A stretch of 5,037 nucleotides of DNA from Phycisphaeraceae bacterium. Its GTDB lineage: Bacteria; Planctomycetota; Phycisphaerae; Phycisphaerales; Phycisphaeraceae. The translations under genes were made by a program, and so were the position numbers. Numbering within the stretch: position 1 is the stretch's first letter; each line of letters opens with the position of its first letter. Below the pieces are notes generated by a model. It did no database searches. It saw only the letters and a program-made list of their open reading frames with translations, and was not told the DNA's origin. This document shows positions 1 through 5,037 of this stretch, piece by piece. The DNA lies in contig JAESSU010000244.1 in NCBI GenBank assembly GCA_016763955.1, positions 1 through 5,037 on the forward strand, in the 5' to 3' direction.

Positions 1-1349
1 ACCGTTTCCCACCAAGCAATGAGCCAGGGTTCGGTCATTTCTGAGGTTAGAATATTGCCATGTTTTTTCGAGACAACCGTTGTGCCTTGAGCAGATTGAT
101 AGGCAAATAATTTGGGCGTACCTACTTGAGATTGACGAAAAAGGCTAATCGATTGACAGCTTAAATCCATCACCACGCCTGGGAACGTGAGCGTTTGATA
201 CAACGTCATGCTCACGTTTTTTTGGTAATCAAACCCGACCGTTCGCGTGACCCAATTCGCTTTTGCAGCATCGACTTTGGGCCACTGATTAACACTCGCA
301 CAAGGAACGATACCCCCTAGGTTCAATTTTTCATTGATGTATAAATTTTTAACGATGCCCTGATGCAGGTGCGCGGGGGTGAGTTCTTTTGCCTTGGGTG
401 ATCGGAGCGTTGTATAGATGAGTTGCGGGTTTCGTTTTTTGTCCGGCAGCACTGTCAGGCCGATGACATTGTCAACGTAATCCGTTTTGGCTTCGCTTAA
501 GCGATTCCGCCCGTAGCGTCCCGTCGAGCGTTCGGAGATGCCTGCCTGCCAGCCGGGGGCAATTGGGGTAAAGTGATCGGTTCGGACACTTGCAACATTG
601 CTTTTCTCTCCTTGCCAATCGGATTTTAGAGCAGTGACGTAATAAAAATAATCCTTACCGGGGATGATGTCCGTATCGACATATTGGTTTTGCTTAAGCA
701 CCCCTGAAGTGGTGATGATAAAGCCTTTGCCTTGGGCAGAATCACTTCGGTAAATCCGATAGCCATCGACATCTTTGAGGCTAGACCATTGAAGGGTAAT
801 TTTCCTATCAGCATACGAAGCCTTAAGGTCTTGAGCTTTTTGCGGCGAGATGTAACCCACAGAGAACTCCTCGAAGGAGCTCCTGTTTTTTTTGTTGGTA
901 CTTCGAATGGATTTAAACAGAATATATCGTGCGCTAATGGTGTTAAATGATTCGCGTCTGCCCAGACGCATGATGTTTTTGCGACGACTGACGATTTGAG
1001 TCCATTGGCTTAAGTCAATCTTTTGACCGTGTTCATAGCTGCTGTCATCTACAGCATAAATGTCATAGTCCACCGCACTTGAATATCGGTTTTTAGGGAA
1101 GAACCATGACAGGCGGTTGAGGGTTCTATCTTTGCCCAGATCATAGATAAATTCCATGGCTTGGCGAGTGTTTGAGCATGTATCAATTCGATTGTCGGTG
1201 ATTGAGACATAACGAGGAACACTGATGGATTTACCAATTATTCTTTTGATGATGACTGGTTCTGAATCGATGCCGTATAAAAAACGACCTGGCGTTAGAA
1301 CCAATAGGCATAGCAAACCACAGGCGATAAAATTTTCTTTTCTAAACAA
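1..1349 (-). CDS. Exported discoidin-like / fibronectin type III protein, C-terminus cut by window edge
   Basis: The frame stays open for 449 codons and leaves the window at position 1, so the C-terminus is missing. I chose TTG at 1349-1347. An in-frame TAA lies only 21 nt upstream (1370-1368), there is no ATG between, and GGAGG sits 9 nt before the TTG. Residues 1-26 look like a Sec signal peptide: basic start (FRKEN), hydrophobic core, possible cleavage near LYG. Residues about 50-166 resemble an F5/8 type C (discoidin) sandwich, with an early DNRIDT, then FIYDLG, SAVDYDIYAVD, WTQIV and a closing ARYILF...EEFSVGY. Residues about 167-257 are a good fibronectin type III match (KITLQWSS, VDGYRIYRSD, PGKDYFYYVTAL, KSNVASV). 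Residues 258-449 are all-beta in character but unassigned. This domain set usually belongs to extracellular glycan-binding proteins or carbohydrate-active enzymes, but no catalytic motif is visible, so the function is open. It is transcribed divergently from the regulator operon. Confidence 0.85.
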   Translation of the reverse strand, partial: MFRKENFIACGLLCLLVLTPGRFLYGIDSEPVIIKRIIGKSISVPRYVSITDNRIDTCSNTRQAMEFIYDLGKDRTLNRLSWFFPKNRYSSAVDYDIYAVDDSSYEHGQKIDLSQWTQIVSRRKNIMRLGRRESFNTISARYILFKSIRSTNKKNRSSFEEFSVGYISPQKAQDLKASYADRKITLQWSSLKDVDGYRIYRSDSAQGKGFIITTSGVLKQNQYVDTDIIPGKDYFYYVTALKSDWQGEKSNVASVRTDHFTPIAPGWQAGISERSTGRYGRNRLSEAKTDYVDNVIGLTVLPDKKRNPQLIYTTLRSPKAKELTPAHLHQGIVKNLYINEKLNLGGIVPCASVNQWPKVDAAKANWVTRTVGFDYQKNVSMTLYQTLTFPGVVMDLSCQSISLFRQSQVGTPKLFAYQSAQGTTVVSKKHGNILTSEMTEPWLIAWWET

Positions 1350-1358
1350 TGTCGAGGC

Positions 1359-1363
1359 CCTCC
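1359..1363 (-). promoter_or_regulatory. Ribosome binding site that fixes the TTG start
   Basis: GGAGG on the minus strand lies 9 nt before TTG at 1349. Because an in-frame TAA occurs at 1370-1368, TTG is the only common start codon available here. The strong Shine-Dalgarno may offset the weak start codon. Confidence 0.75.
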
Positions 1364-1462
1364 GAATTTAGATTCGTCATTTTCAAAGATACATTTGGAA
1401 TTGAGACATGACAGCAACGTGACCCTTTCACTGAAAACAGCGTAAGCCACGAATTCAGAGTC

Positions 1463-1491
1463 ATTCTACGCAGAGCTAAACTGTTTATCAA
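1463..1491 (-). promoter_or_regulatory. Sigma70-like promoter for the discoidin/FN3 gene
   Basis: On the minus strand, TTGATA (1491-1486) and TAGAAT (1468-1463) are separated by exactly 17 nt. Each hexamer matches the consensus at 5 of 6 positions. Transcription would start near 1456, giving a leader of about 107 nt before the TTG. It was found by pattern alone in an AT-rich region. Confidence 0.5.
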
Positions 1492-1667
1492 TGTTTTATA
1501 TTTATTTATTGGATTTATTAAATTAACGCCTGTTTAAATTGCACTAATGACAAAATGAATCGAAATACTAAAAACTGTTTCAATGCATCCTGCCTCGCTC
1601 TTTTGGTGGCCCGACTCAATTTAATAGCATGAAAAGACCTTATTCCAAAACTTTATACTTCAAAACC

Positions 1668-1696
1668 TTGACTTAGCACCATCACTGTTCTATTGT
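1668..1696 (+). promoter_or_regulatory. Sigma70-like promoter for the regulator-pseudopilin operon
   Basis: TTGACT (1668-1673) and TATTGT (1691-1696) are 17 nt apart. The -35 box is strong (5 of 6) and the -10 box weak (4 of 6). The start point would be near 1703, about 50 nt before the regulator's ATG. The -10 box lies inside the first 14-bp repeat and the second repeat would fall at about +5 to +18, an arrangement that suits repression. TATACT at 1654-1659 is an alternative -10 box but lacks a good -35 box. Confidence 0.45.
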
Positions 1697-1720
1697 TTGG
1701 AGACCGCTGTTCTATTGTTT
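1685..1720 (+). repeat. Two perfect 14-bp direct repeats, candidate operator
   Basis: CTGTTCTATTGTTT occurs at 1685-1698 and again at 1707-1720 without mismatch, 22 bp apart start to start, or about two helical turns. Two proteins bound here would lie on the same DNA face. The repeats sit just upstream of a GntR/LacI-type regulator gene and overlap its likely promoter, so autoregulation is the simplest reading. That the regulator itself binds here is inference. I found no third exact copy in the window. Confidence 0.65.
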
Positions 1721-1734
1721 TGATTCTTACTTAC

Positions 1735-1742
1735 AGAGGAAG
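1735..1742 (+). promoter_or_regulatory. Ribosome binding site of the GntR/LacI regulator
   Basis: AGAGGAAG ends 11 nt before ATG at 1754. The spacing is slightly long but acceptable. No other start codon lies in frame between it and the ATG. Confidence 0.6.
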
Positions 1743-1753
1743 TTTATCAAGTC

Positions 1754-2908
1754 ATGATTACTGCTCCTAGTCGACTTTTTAAGCATCAGAAAATCGCTCA
1801 GCTTATTCGCCAGCGTATTCAAGAAGGACGCTATCAGTCTGGCCAACTATTGCCCTCCGTTCGCATGCTAGCTGATGAGTTTGGTGTTTCAGCCAATGCA
1901 GTCTATCGAGCGGTCAAGCTGCTTCAGCACGAAGCGAGCCTTGAGGGGGTTCAAGGCCACGGCATCCGTGTGTTAAATCGCCCCGACCAGACGGCTAAAG
2001 CGTCCATGTATTTTGCCTTTATCTGTCCTTATAGCCCAGAGTGTGAATATTATGGCAACGTGCAAAGCTTTCTCGCCCAAGCCATGTCCGGCCGCCAAGA
2101 TCATTGCCTAACACGGCATACCGATGGCTCGCTAGAAGCAGAACGTCAAGCCGTCACCTCTACCATCGAAGCAGGCGTGCAGGGTTTATTAGTTTGGCCG
2201 GTGGAGTCCTCAGGGAATGCAGACTTTTTTAATTCAATCTTAAAAAAGATTCCTATCGTATTTGTCGACCGGGTCATTGAAAACGTGTTAGCACCAAGCG
2301 TCACACAGGATTGCTACAAATTGGGCTGTGACATCATGCGACATTTGCACAAGCAAGGTGCAAAACGACCCTTAATCTTAGAAGAAACCTTGGACATCAG
2401 CCCCTACCGGCAACTGTACCAAGGAATGCGTGACACACAAACGCCAGGCATGATTGTTGACTTTAAAACTGTGGATACCACTGGTTTTGCACTCAACTAT
2501 AAAGACAATCCGCGTTTGCATATGGCAAATGCTCAGAAACATCTCAAAGCGATACTCGCTGAGCAACACTACGACGCCCTCTTCGCTCGGCAAGATATGT
2601 ATCTAGATATGGTCTACACCAACACGTCTCTTGCCAACGATTATCCAGTTAACCATATCGTCAGTGTGACCAATCAACATCCGACCCCTCGCTCGTTGGC
2701 GTTTTATGAACATCAACCTCAGTTTTGGATTGGCCCGACACCAGAAATGCTAACGCAAGGCCTAACACTACTCGATGGAGTGGTTCACCTTGGAAGCAAA
2801 CATCGTCGTGAATACAAACTGCCCTTTTGGTATTGCACACCCTCAGCAACTAATGCCAACATTATCCCACCCAATGAACCTATGTTCAACAAAAAGGATC
2901 TGTCATGA
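1754..2908 (+). CDS. GntR-type transcriptional regulator with LacI-like ligand-binding domain
   Basis: This 384-residue protein has two parts. Residues about 8-75 form a GntR-type winged helix-turn-helix: [19 protein letters not shown], then [21 protein letters not shown] as the recognition unit, and a wing near GVQGHGIRV. Residues about 84-362 resemble the periplasmic-binding-protein fold of LacI/GalR regulators. Typical strand and turn signatures are YFAFICPYS, the helix [30 protein letters not shown] (167-173) and [13 protein letters not shown]. The same GntR-plus-LacI architecture occurs in Bacillus AraR, an arabinose-responsive repressor, so a cytoplasmic sugar-responsive DNA-binding role is likely. 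The ligand cannot be read from the sequence. Its stop codon overlaps the start of the first pseudopilin by 4 nt, so the two should be co-expressed and perhaps translationally coupled. The 14-bp repeats upstream are its most obvious candidate target. Confidence 0.92.
   Translation: MITAPSRLFKHQKIAQLIRQRIQEGRYQSGQLLPSVRMLADEFGVSANAVYRAVKLLQHEASLEGVQGHGIRVLNRPDQTAKASMYFAFICPYSPECEYYGNVQSFLAQAMSGRQDHCLTRHTDGSLEAERQAVTSTIEAGVQGLLVWPVESSGNADFFNSILKKIPIVFVDRVIENVLAPSVTQDCYKLGCDIMRHLHKQGAKRPLILEETLDISPYRQLYQGMRDTQTPGMIVDFKTVDTTGFALNYKDNPRLHMANAQKHLKAILAEQHYDALFARQDMYLDMVYTNTSLANDYPVNHIVSVTNQHPTPRSLAFYEHQPQFWIGPTPEMLTQGLTLLDGVVHLGSKHRREYKLPFWYCTPSATNANIIPPNEPMFNKKDLS
2894..2908 (+). promoter_or_regulatory. 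Ribosome binding site and ATGA stop/start overlap
   Basis: AAGGA (2894-2898) lies inside the end of the regulator gene, 6 nt before ATG at 2905. The regulator's TGA (2906-2908) shares bases with that ATG. This geometry is typical of translational coupling and supports the pseudopilin start. Confidence 0.75.
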
Positions 2909-3666
2909 AAACTCAACACCCACGCGCTTTTACGCTCATCGAATTGTTAGTCGTCATCAGCATTATCTCGCTGCTGATCTCTATTTTGCTGCCCGCTCTT
3001 GCATCAGCAAGACTCTCCGCTTATCAATCAAAGTGCATGAACAATGAAAAGCAAATCGGCTTATCACTGAATATGTACATGAATGATTTCAACGGACTAG
3101 TCACCAATCTGGTTTATTACACAGGTGGTTCCTATAATGATGGTAGAAATTCACCTTGGGATACTGCAATTTTGAGTTACATGAACGGGAACAAATCCAT
3201 CTATCGATGCCCCATTGATGCAGCAGAACGAAAATATGATCCAAACGAAGTTAAAAGACAGTCCTATGCTCTAAATGAAACTTCGAATTGGAGCACGATC
3301 AAAGGCACACAAGATGGCACGCCTCATCCGGATTCTCGCTCACCAGCGGGGAAAAAAATAAATGAAATCATCAACACCTCCGATGTCATCCTTGTCACCT
3401 GTGGCAATGTGACGTGGTCAAGAAAAACTTTCGGCAGTCGACCGACTGTCGGACTGACAACCAAAAGAGGGGCTGGGTATATGAACCTTCACGCCGATGC
3501 CTTAGGCAATACAACGCAGCTGTTTATGGATCACTTTGGCGGCTCAACTTATCTGATGGCTGACAATCATGTCGAGCATTTCAAAAATGAAGACATGATG
3601 GGGTACTGGCAAGGAACATTTGGCAATAAGCCTAGTCGAACAAAATGGTTTATTAACGGTAAATAA
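2905..3666 (+). CDS. Pseudopilin with H-X9-D-N motif, first of a tandem pair
   Basis: This 253-residue protein has a class III (prepilin-type) signal. A short basic leader (MKTQHPRA) is followed by [18 protein letters not shown] and [10 protein letters not shown]. Cleavage by a prepilin peptidase is expected after Ala8, leaving Phe at +1 and Glu13 at +5. Residues 9-35 form the membrane helix. The rest is a globular periplasmic domain with family landmarks: [15 protein letters not shown] (44-58), a YRCPID block (100-105), QSYALNE (119-125) and DVILVTC (160-166). Near the end H210-X9-D220 matches the processing-associated H-X9-DG domain, but the final Gly is replaced by Asn221. The role of this family, widespread in Planctomycetota, is not well established; membership in a pilus- or type II secretion-like fibre is inferred. 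It overlaps the regulator by 4 nt and precedes its paralogue by 12 nt. Confidence 0.9.
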   Translation: MKTQHPRAFTLIELLVVISIISLLISILLPALASARLSAYQSKCMNNEKQIGLSLNMYMNDFNGLVTNLVYYTGGSYNDGRNSPWDTAILSYMNGNKSIYRCPIDAAERKYDPNEVKRQSYALNETSNWSTIKGTQDGTPHPDSRSPAGKKINEIINTSDVILVTCGNVTWSRKTFGSRPTVGLTTKRGAGYMNLHADALGNTTQLFMDHFGGSTYLMADNHVEHFKNEDMMGYWQGTFGNKPSRTKWFINGK

Positions 3667-3667
3667 A

Positions 3668-3673
3668 AAGGGA
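3668..3673 (+). promoter_or_regulatory. Ribosome binding site of the second pseudopilin
   Basis: AAGGGA lies in the 12-nt gap between the two pseudopilin genes and ends 5 nt before ATG at 3679. It supports that start and shows that no separate promoter fits here. Confidence 0.65.
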
Positions 3674-3678
3674 CCGTC

Positions 3679-4416
3679 ATGAAAATTCAGCACCTACGCG
3701 CTTTTACCCTCATCGAATTATTAGTGGTTATCAGCATCATCTCGCTGTTGATTTCTATTCTGCTTCCTGCATTGGCCAAGGCACGCGAAAGTTCCAAACA
3801 GATGGCCTGTATGAACAATGAAAAACAGATGGGGCTGGTTTTTCATACATATGCCGTGGATTATACAGACTACATTCCACAGCTAAATCAAGGCTGGACC
3901 GGTGGTGCGCCCGCCGACGGAACATTTTCACCTTGGGACTGGGTACTCTTGCCTTATCTCAACGGCAGCAAAGCAATCTTTCGCTGCCCGATCGATTTGG
4001 CTACTCGCCAGTTTTCTCCTGATGGTAAGCGGATTCAATCGTATGCCATCAATGAAGCGAACGACCGAGCAGCCCTGCCCAGCAGCCTATCGCCCGCTGG
4101 CAAAAGAATCGCTGATGTCTACAACGCCTCGGACGTGGTTTTAGTCACCTGTCTGAATGTCGCATGGGCCAGAATAGCCAATTCAGGTAGCCGACCTATT
4201 GTAGGGCTCGCTTCCAAACAAGGCATGGGGTATACCACGACCCACTGGGCCCCCAACGGACAGCCTCAGTTGTATATGAATCACTCCGGTGGTTCGACGT
4301 ATCTGATCCTTGATGGCCATGTGGCTCAGTACAACAATGAAGATATGGCAGGCTATTGGCAATTACCTCATGGACATAAATCTAGCCGATCACGCTGGCG
4401 AATCAATGGAAAATAA
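3679..4416 (+). CDS. Pseudopilin with canonical H-X9-D-G motif, second of a tandem pair
   Basis: This 245-residue protein is a paralogue of the preceding gene. The leader MKIQHLRA precedes [18 protein letters not shown], with expected cleavage after Ala8 and Glu13 at +5. The first 50 residues match the upstream copy at 42 positions. Shared blocks continue downstream: [10 protein letters not shown] (44-53), FRCPID (101-106), QSYAINE (120-126), SPAGKRI (138-144), DVVLVTC (152-158), GGSTYL (204-209) and the C-terminal NEDMAGYWQ and INGK. H202-X9-D212-G213 is the full H-X9-DG motif. The middle of the soluble domain differs most, as expected if that surface has specialised. DNA of the two signal regions differs mainly at synonymous sites, pointing to an old duplication under protein-level selection. 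It is probably co-transcribed with the regulator and the first pseudopilin. Function beyond membrane insertion and processing is unknown. Confidence 0.9.
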   Translation: MKIQHLRAFTLIELLVVISIISLLISILLPALAKARESSKQMACMNNEKQMGLVFHTYAVDYTDYIPQLNQGWTGGAPADGTFSPWDWVLLPYLNGSKAIFRCPIDLATRQFSPDGKRIQSYAINEANDRAALPSSLSPAGKRIADVYNASDVVLVTCLNVAWARIANSGSRPIVGLASKQGMGYTTTHWAPNGQPQLYMNHSGGSTYLILDGHVAQYNNEDMAGYWQLPHGHKSSRSRWRINGK

Positions 4417-4461
4417 ATACCCCACACGCAACCTAGCGTGGATGGAAATATAAAAAAGCAA

Positions 4462-4477
4462 AGCTTGTGAACAAGCT
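4462..4477. repeat. Perfect 16-bp palindrome AGCTTGT-GA-ACAAGCT
   Basis: Seven-base arms are exactly complementary around a 2-bp centre, about 140 bp before the LamG-like gene. Dyads of this size often bind dimeric regulators. The very short loop argues against a simple transcription terminator, and no T-run follows. Which protein might bind is unknown; it does not resemble the 14-bp repeats upstream of the regulator. Confidence 0.5.
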
Positions 4478-4490
4478 ATTACCCAATACG

Positions 4491-4530
4491 AATCACCGTC
4501 AAACTATTTTTGAATCGACTGACGGTAATT
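4491..4530. repeat. Inverted repeat with ACCGTCA/TGACGGT arms
   Basis: ACCGTCA (4495-4501) and TGACGGT (4520-4526) are perfect complements. Allowing one mismatch the arms extend to 11 bp (AATcACCGTCA and TGACGGTaATT), with an 18-nt loop. A competing smaller hairpin, TCAAA (4499-4503) with TTTGA (4509-4513), shares bases with the left arm. It could be a leader structure of the LamG-like gene, an operator, or an mRNA 3' end structure for the pseudopilin operon. No T-tract follows directly, so it is not a standard intrinsic terminator. Confidence 0.45.
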
Positions 4531-4606
4531 TGTGATAGATATTCAATTTTTATTTTGGCAATCGTCCGAAGCTATCGTTACGTACCAAGTGCATCGCAAT
4601 CTTTTT

Positions 4607-4610
4607 AAGG
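4607..4610 (+). promoter_or_regulatory. Ribosome binding site of the LamG-like gene
   Basis: AAGG is followed by an 8-nt T-rich spacer before ATG at 4619. It supports this start, which also begins a complete signal peptide. Confidence 0.6.
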
Positions 4611-4618
4611 TTTTTTCA

Positions 4619-5037
4619 ATGAATCTCAATTTTCATATTTTAGCACGTCCAATCGCTGTATTGTCGGTATCCCTTTTAGCGATGATGGCGAGCACGCCGA
4701 AGGTCGCTCGGGCCGATGATGTCAAACCTGCCTTTTATTTGCCCTTTGACAACACGCTTAAAAGTAATGATGGCCAGGAGCCCTCACAAGAACGAGGCAT
4801 TAAGTATGTGCCCGGCGTACTTGGGCAAGCAGCCTATATCGGTGGCAATGGACAACATAATTACAATAAATCACCTTTGCTAGAATACGATGCCAAGGAC
4901 TTGTTTGCCGGTGACAGTGGTACGGTGATGTTCTGGGCCAGTCCTAATTGGGATGGTAAATATGATGATATAAAAAAGATGCCTTGGTACACCTTTCTAT
5001 CCACCATGGGCGGAGATACTTCCGGGGCTTCCGGGGG
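4619..5037 (+). CDS. Exported LamG / concanavalin A-like protein, C-terminus cut by window edge
   Basis: The frame is open for 139 codons and runs off the right edge. Residues 1-32 form a clear Sec signal peptide: MNLNFHILAR, then a hydrophobic stretch from about Pro11 to Met23, ending in the signal peptidase I motif A30-R31-A32 before DD. The mature part starts like a LamG/concanavalin A-like jelly-roll domain: AFYLPFDNTLKSNDG (38-52), then GIKYVPGVLGQAAYIGG (60-76) and SGTVMFWASPNWDG (100-113). These correspond to the first strands of such domains in bacterial cell-surface and carbohydrate-active proteins. Whether an enzymatic domain follows cannot be seen. The gene lies 202 bp after the pseudopilins on the same strand, so it may have its own promoter or be a distal operon member. 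Together with the divergent discoidin/FN3 gene it places the pseudopilins among secreted beta-sandwich proteins. Confidence 0.85.
   Translation, partial: MNLNFHILARPIAVLSVSLLAMMASTPKVARADDVKPAFYLPFDNTLKSNDGQEPSQERGIKYVPGVLGQAAYIGGNGQHNYNKSPLLEYDAKDLFAGDSGTVMFWASPNWDGKYDDIKKMPWYTFLSTMGGDTSGASG
5019..5036 (+). repeat. Tandem 9-bp repeat inside the LamG-like gene
   Basis: CTTCCGGGG occurs twice back to back and stays in frame, giving Thr-Ser-Gly-Ala-Ser-Gly. It is probably a flexible surface loop. The window ends here, so the total copy number is unknown. Confidence 0.5.

Larger units (their letters stand above)
1350..1753. other. Divergent intergenic control region
   Basis: About 400 bp lie between two divergently oriented genes. 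The region holds a promoter for each direction, a pair of 14-bp direct repeats and a ribosome binding site for each gene. The middle (about 1490-1560) is very AT-rich. I see no RNA gene and no convincing small gene. Confidence 0.75.
4417..4618. other. Non-coding spacer between pseudopilin operon and LamG-like gene
   Basis: About 200 bp with no coding potential. It holds a 16-bp palindrome and a larger inverted repeat. No strong sigma70 hexamer pair with 16-18 nt spacing stands out; TTGTGA at 4466-4471 has only a poor -10 partner. Confidence 0.6.

Noticed and set aside
626..1237. Short ATG frames on the minus strand (626-814, 1049-1237) and on the plus strand (732-950)
   Set aside because: All lie inside the long TTG-initiated minus-strand gene in other frames or on the opposite strand. 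They lack ribosome binding sites and protein-like features.
1555..1632. A 25-codon plus-strand frame in the divergent spacer, starting MNRNTKN
   Set aside because: It has no Shine-Dalgarno, sits in a promoter-rich AT-rich spacer, and shows no recognisable peptide family. Chance is the simplest explanation.
2378..2849. Minus-strand frames within the regulator gene (2378-2593, 2661-2849)
   Set aside because: They are antisense shadows of a well-supported coding sequence, with no upstream signals of their own.
2775..3047. Plus-strand frame spanning the regulator/pseudopilin junction
   Set aside because: It is out of frame with two strongly supported genes and its translation has no family features.
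3902..4144. 80-codon plus-strand frame inside the second pseudopilin
   Set aside because: It is a shadow frame inside a conserved coding region, without a ribosome binding site.
4423..4441. Possible intrinsic terminator after the pseudopilin operon (CACGC-aaccta-GCGTG)
   Set aside because: The stem is only 5 bp, or 6 with a bulge, and is followed by A-rich sequence rather than a T-run. It does not meet the usual terminator pattern.
4653..4666. CTGTATTGT near the start of the LamG-like gene as a third copy of the 14-bp repeat
   Set aside because: It matches only after removing four internal bases and lies within the signal peptide coding region. The resemblance is too weak.
1..5037. CRISPR array, tRNA/rRNA, insertion sequence or phage remnants
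   Set aside because: I saw no regularly spaced repeat array, no tRNA-like cloverleaf, no transposase motif and no terminal inverted repeats.

Overview
The window looks like an accessory, carbohydrate-related locus from a bacterium of the Planctomycetota/PVC group, most likely Phycisphaerae-like. The best clue is a pair of pseudopilins. Their N-terminal segment ([18 protein letters not shown], then ILLPALAxAR) and C-terminal H-X9-D-G/N motif belong to a family greatly expanded in Planctomycetota, Lentisphaerota and Verrucomicrobiota. Base composition is moderate, with no strong GC bias by eye. The taxonomic call is inference; there is no rRNA or other marker gene here.

Layout: (1) Positions 1-1349, minus strand, hold a long open reading frame that runs off the left edge. 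It starts at TTG behind a strong Shine-Dalgarno and encodes an exported protein with a discoidin (F5/8 type C)-like domain, then a fibronectin type III domain, then an unassigned region. (2) Positions 1350-1753 are a divergent control region. It has a good sigma70-like promoter for the minus-strand gene, a second one for the plus-strand operon, and two perfect 14-bp direct repeats 22 bp apart that overlap the plus-strand promoter. (3) Positions 1754-4416 form a compact plus-strand operon. A GntR/LacI-type chimeric regulator overlaps by 4 nt (ATGA) the first of two tandem paralogous pseudopilins, and the second follows 12 nt later. (4) Positions 4417-4618 are a non-coding spacer with a perfect 16-bp palindrome and a larger inverted repeat. 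(5) From 4619 a second exported protein with a LamG/concanavalin A-like start runs off the right edge.

Working model (inference): the AraR-like regulator senses a small ligand, probably a sugar, and controls its own operon through the 14-bp repeats. The pseudopilins are inserted in the inner membrane and processed by a prepilin peptidase. The flanking secreted proteins have glycan-binding-type folds and may be surface or extracellular partners in capturing a polysaccharide. No substrate can be named from this window, and no enzyme active site is visible. There are no RNA genes, CRISPR arrays, insertion sequences or phage genes.
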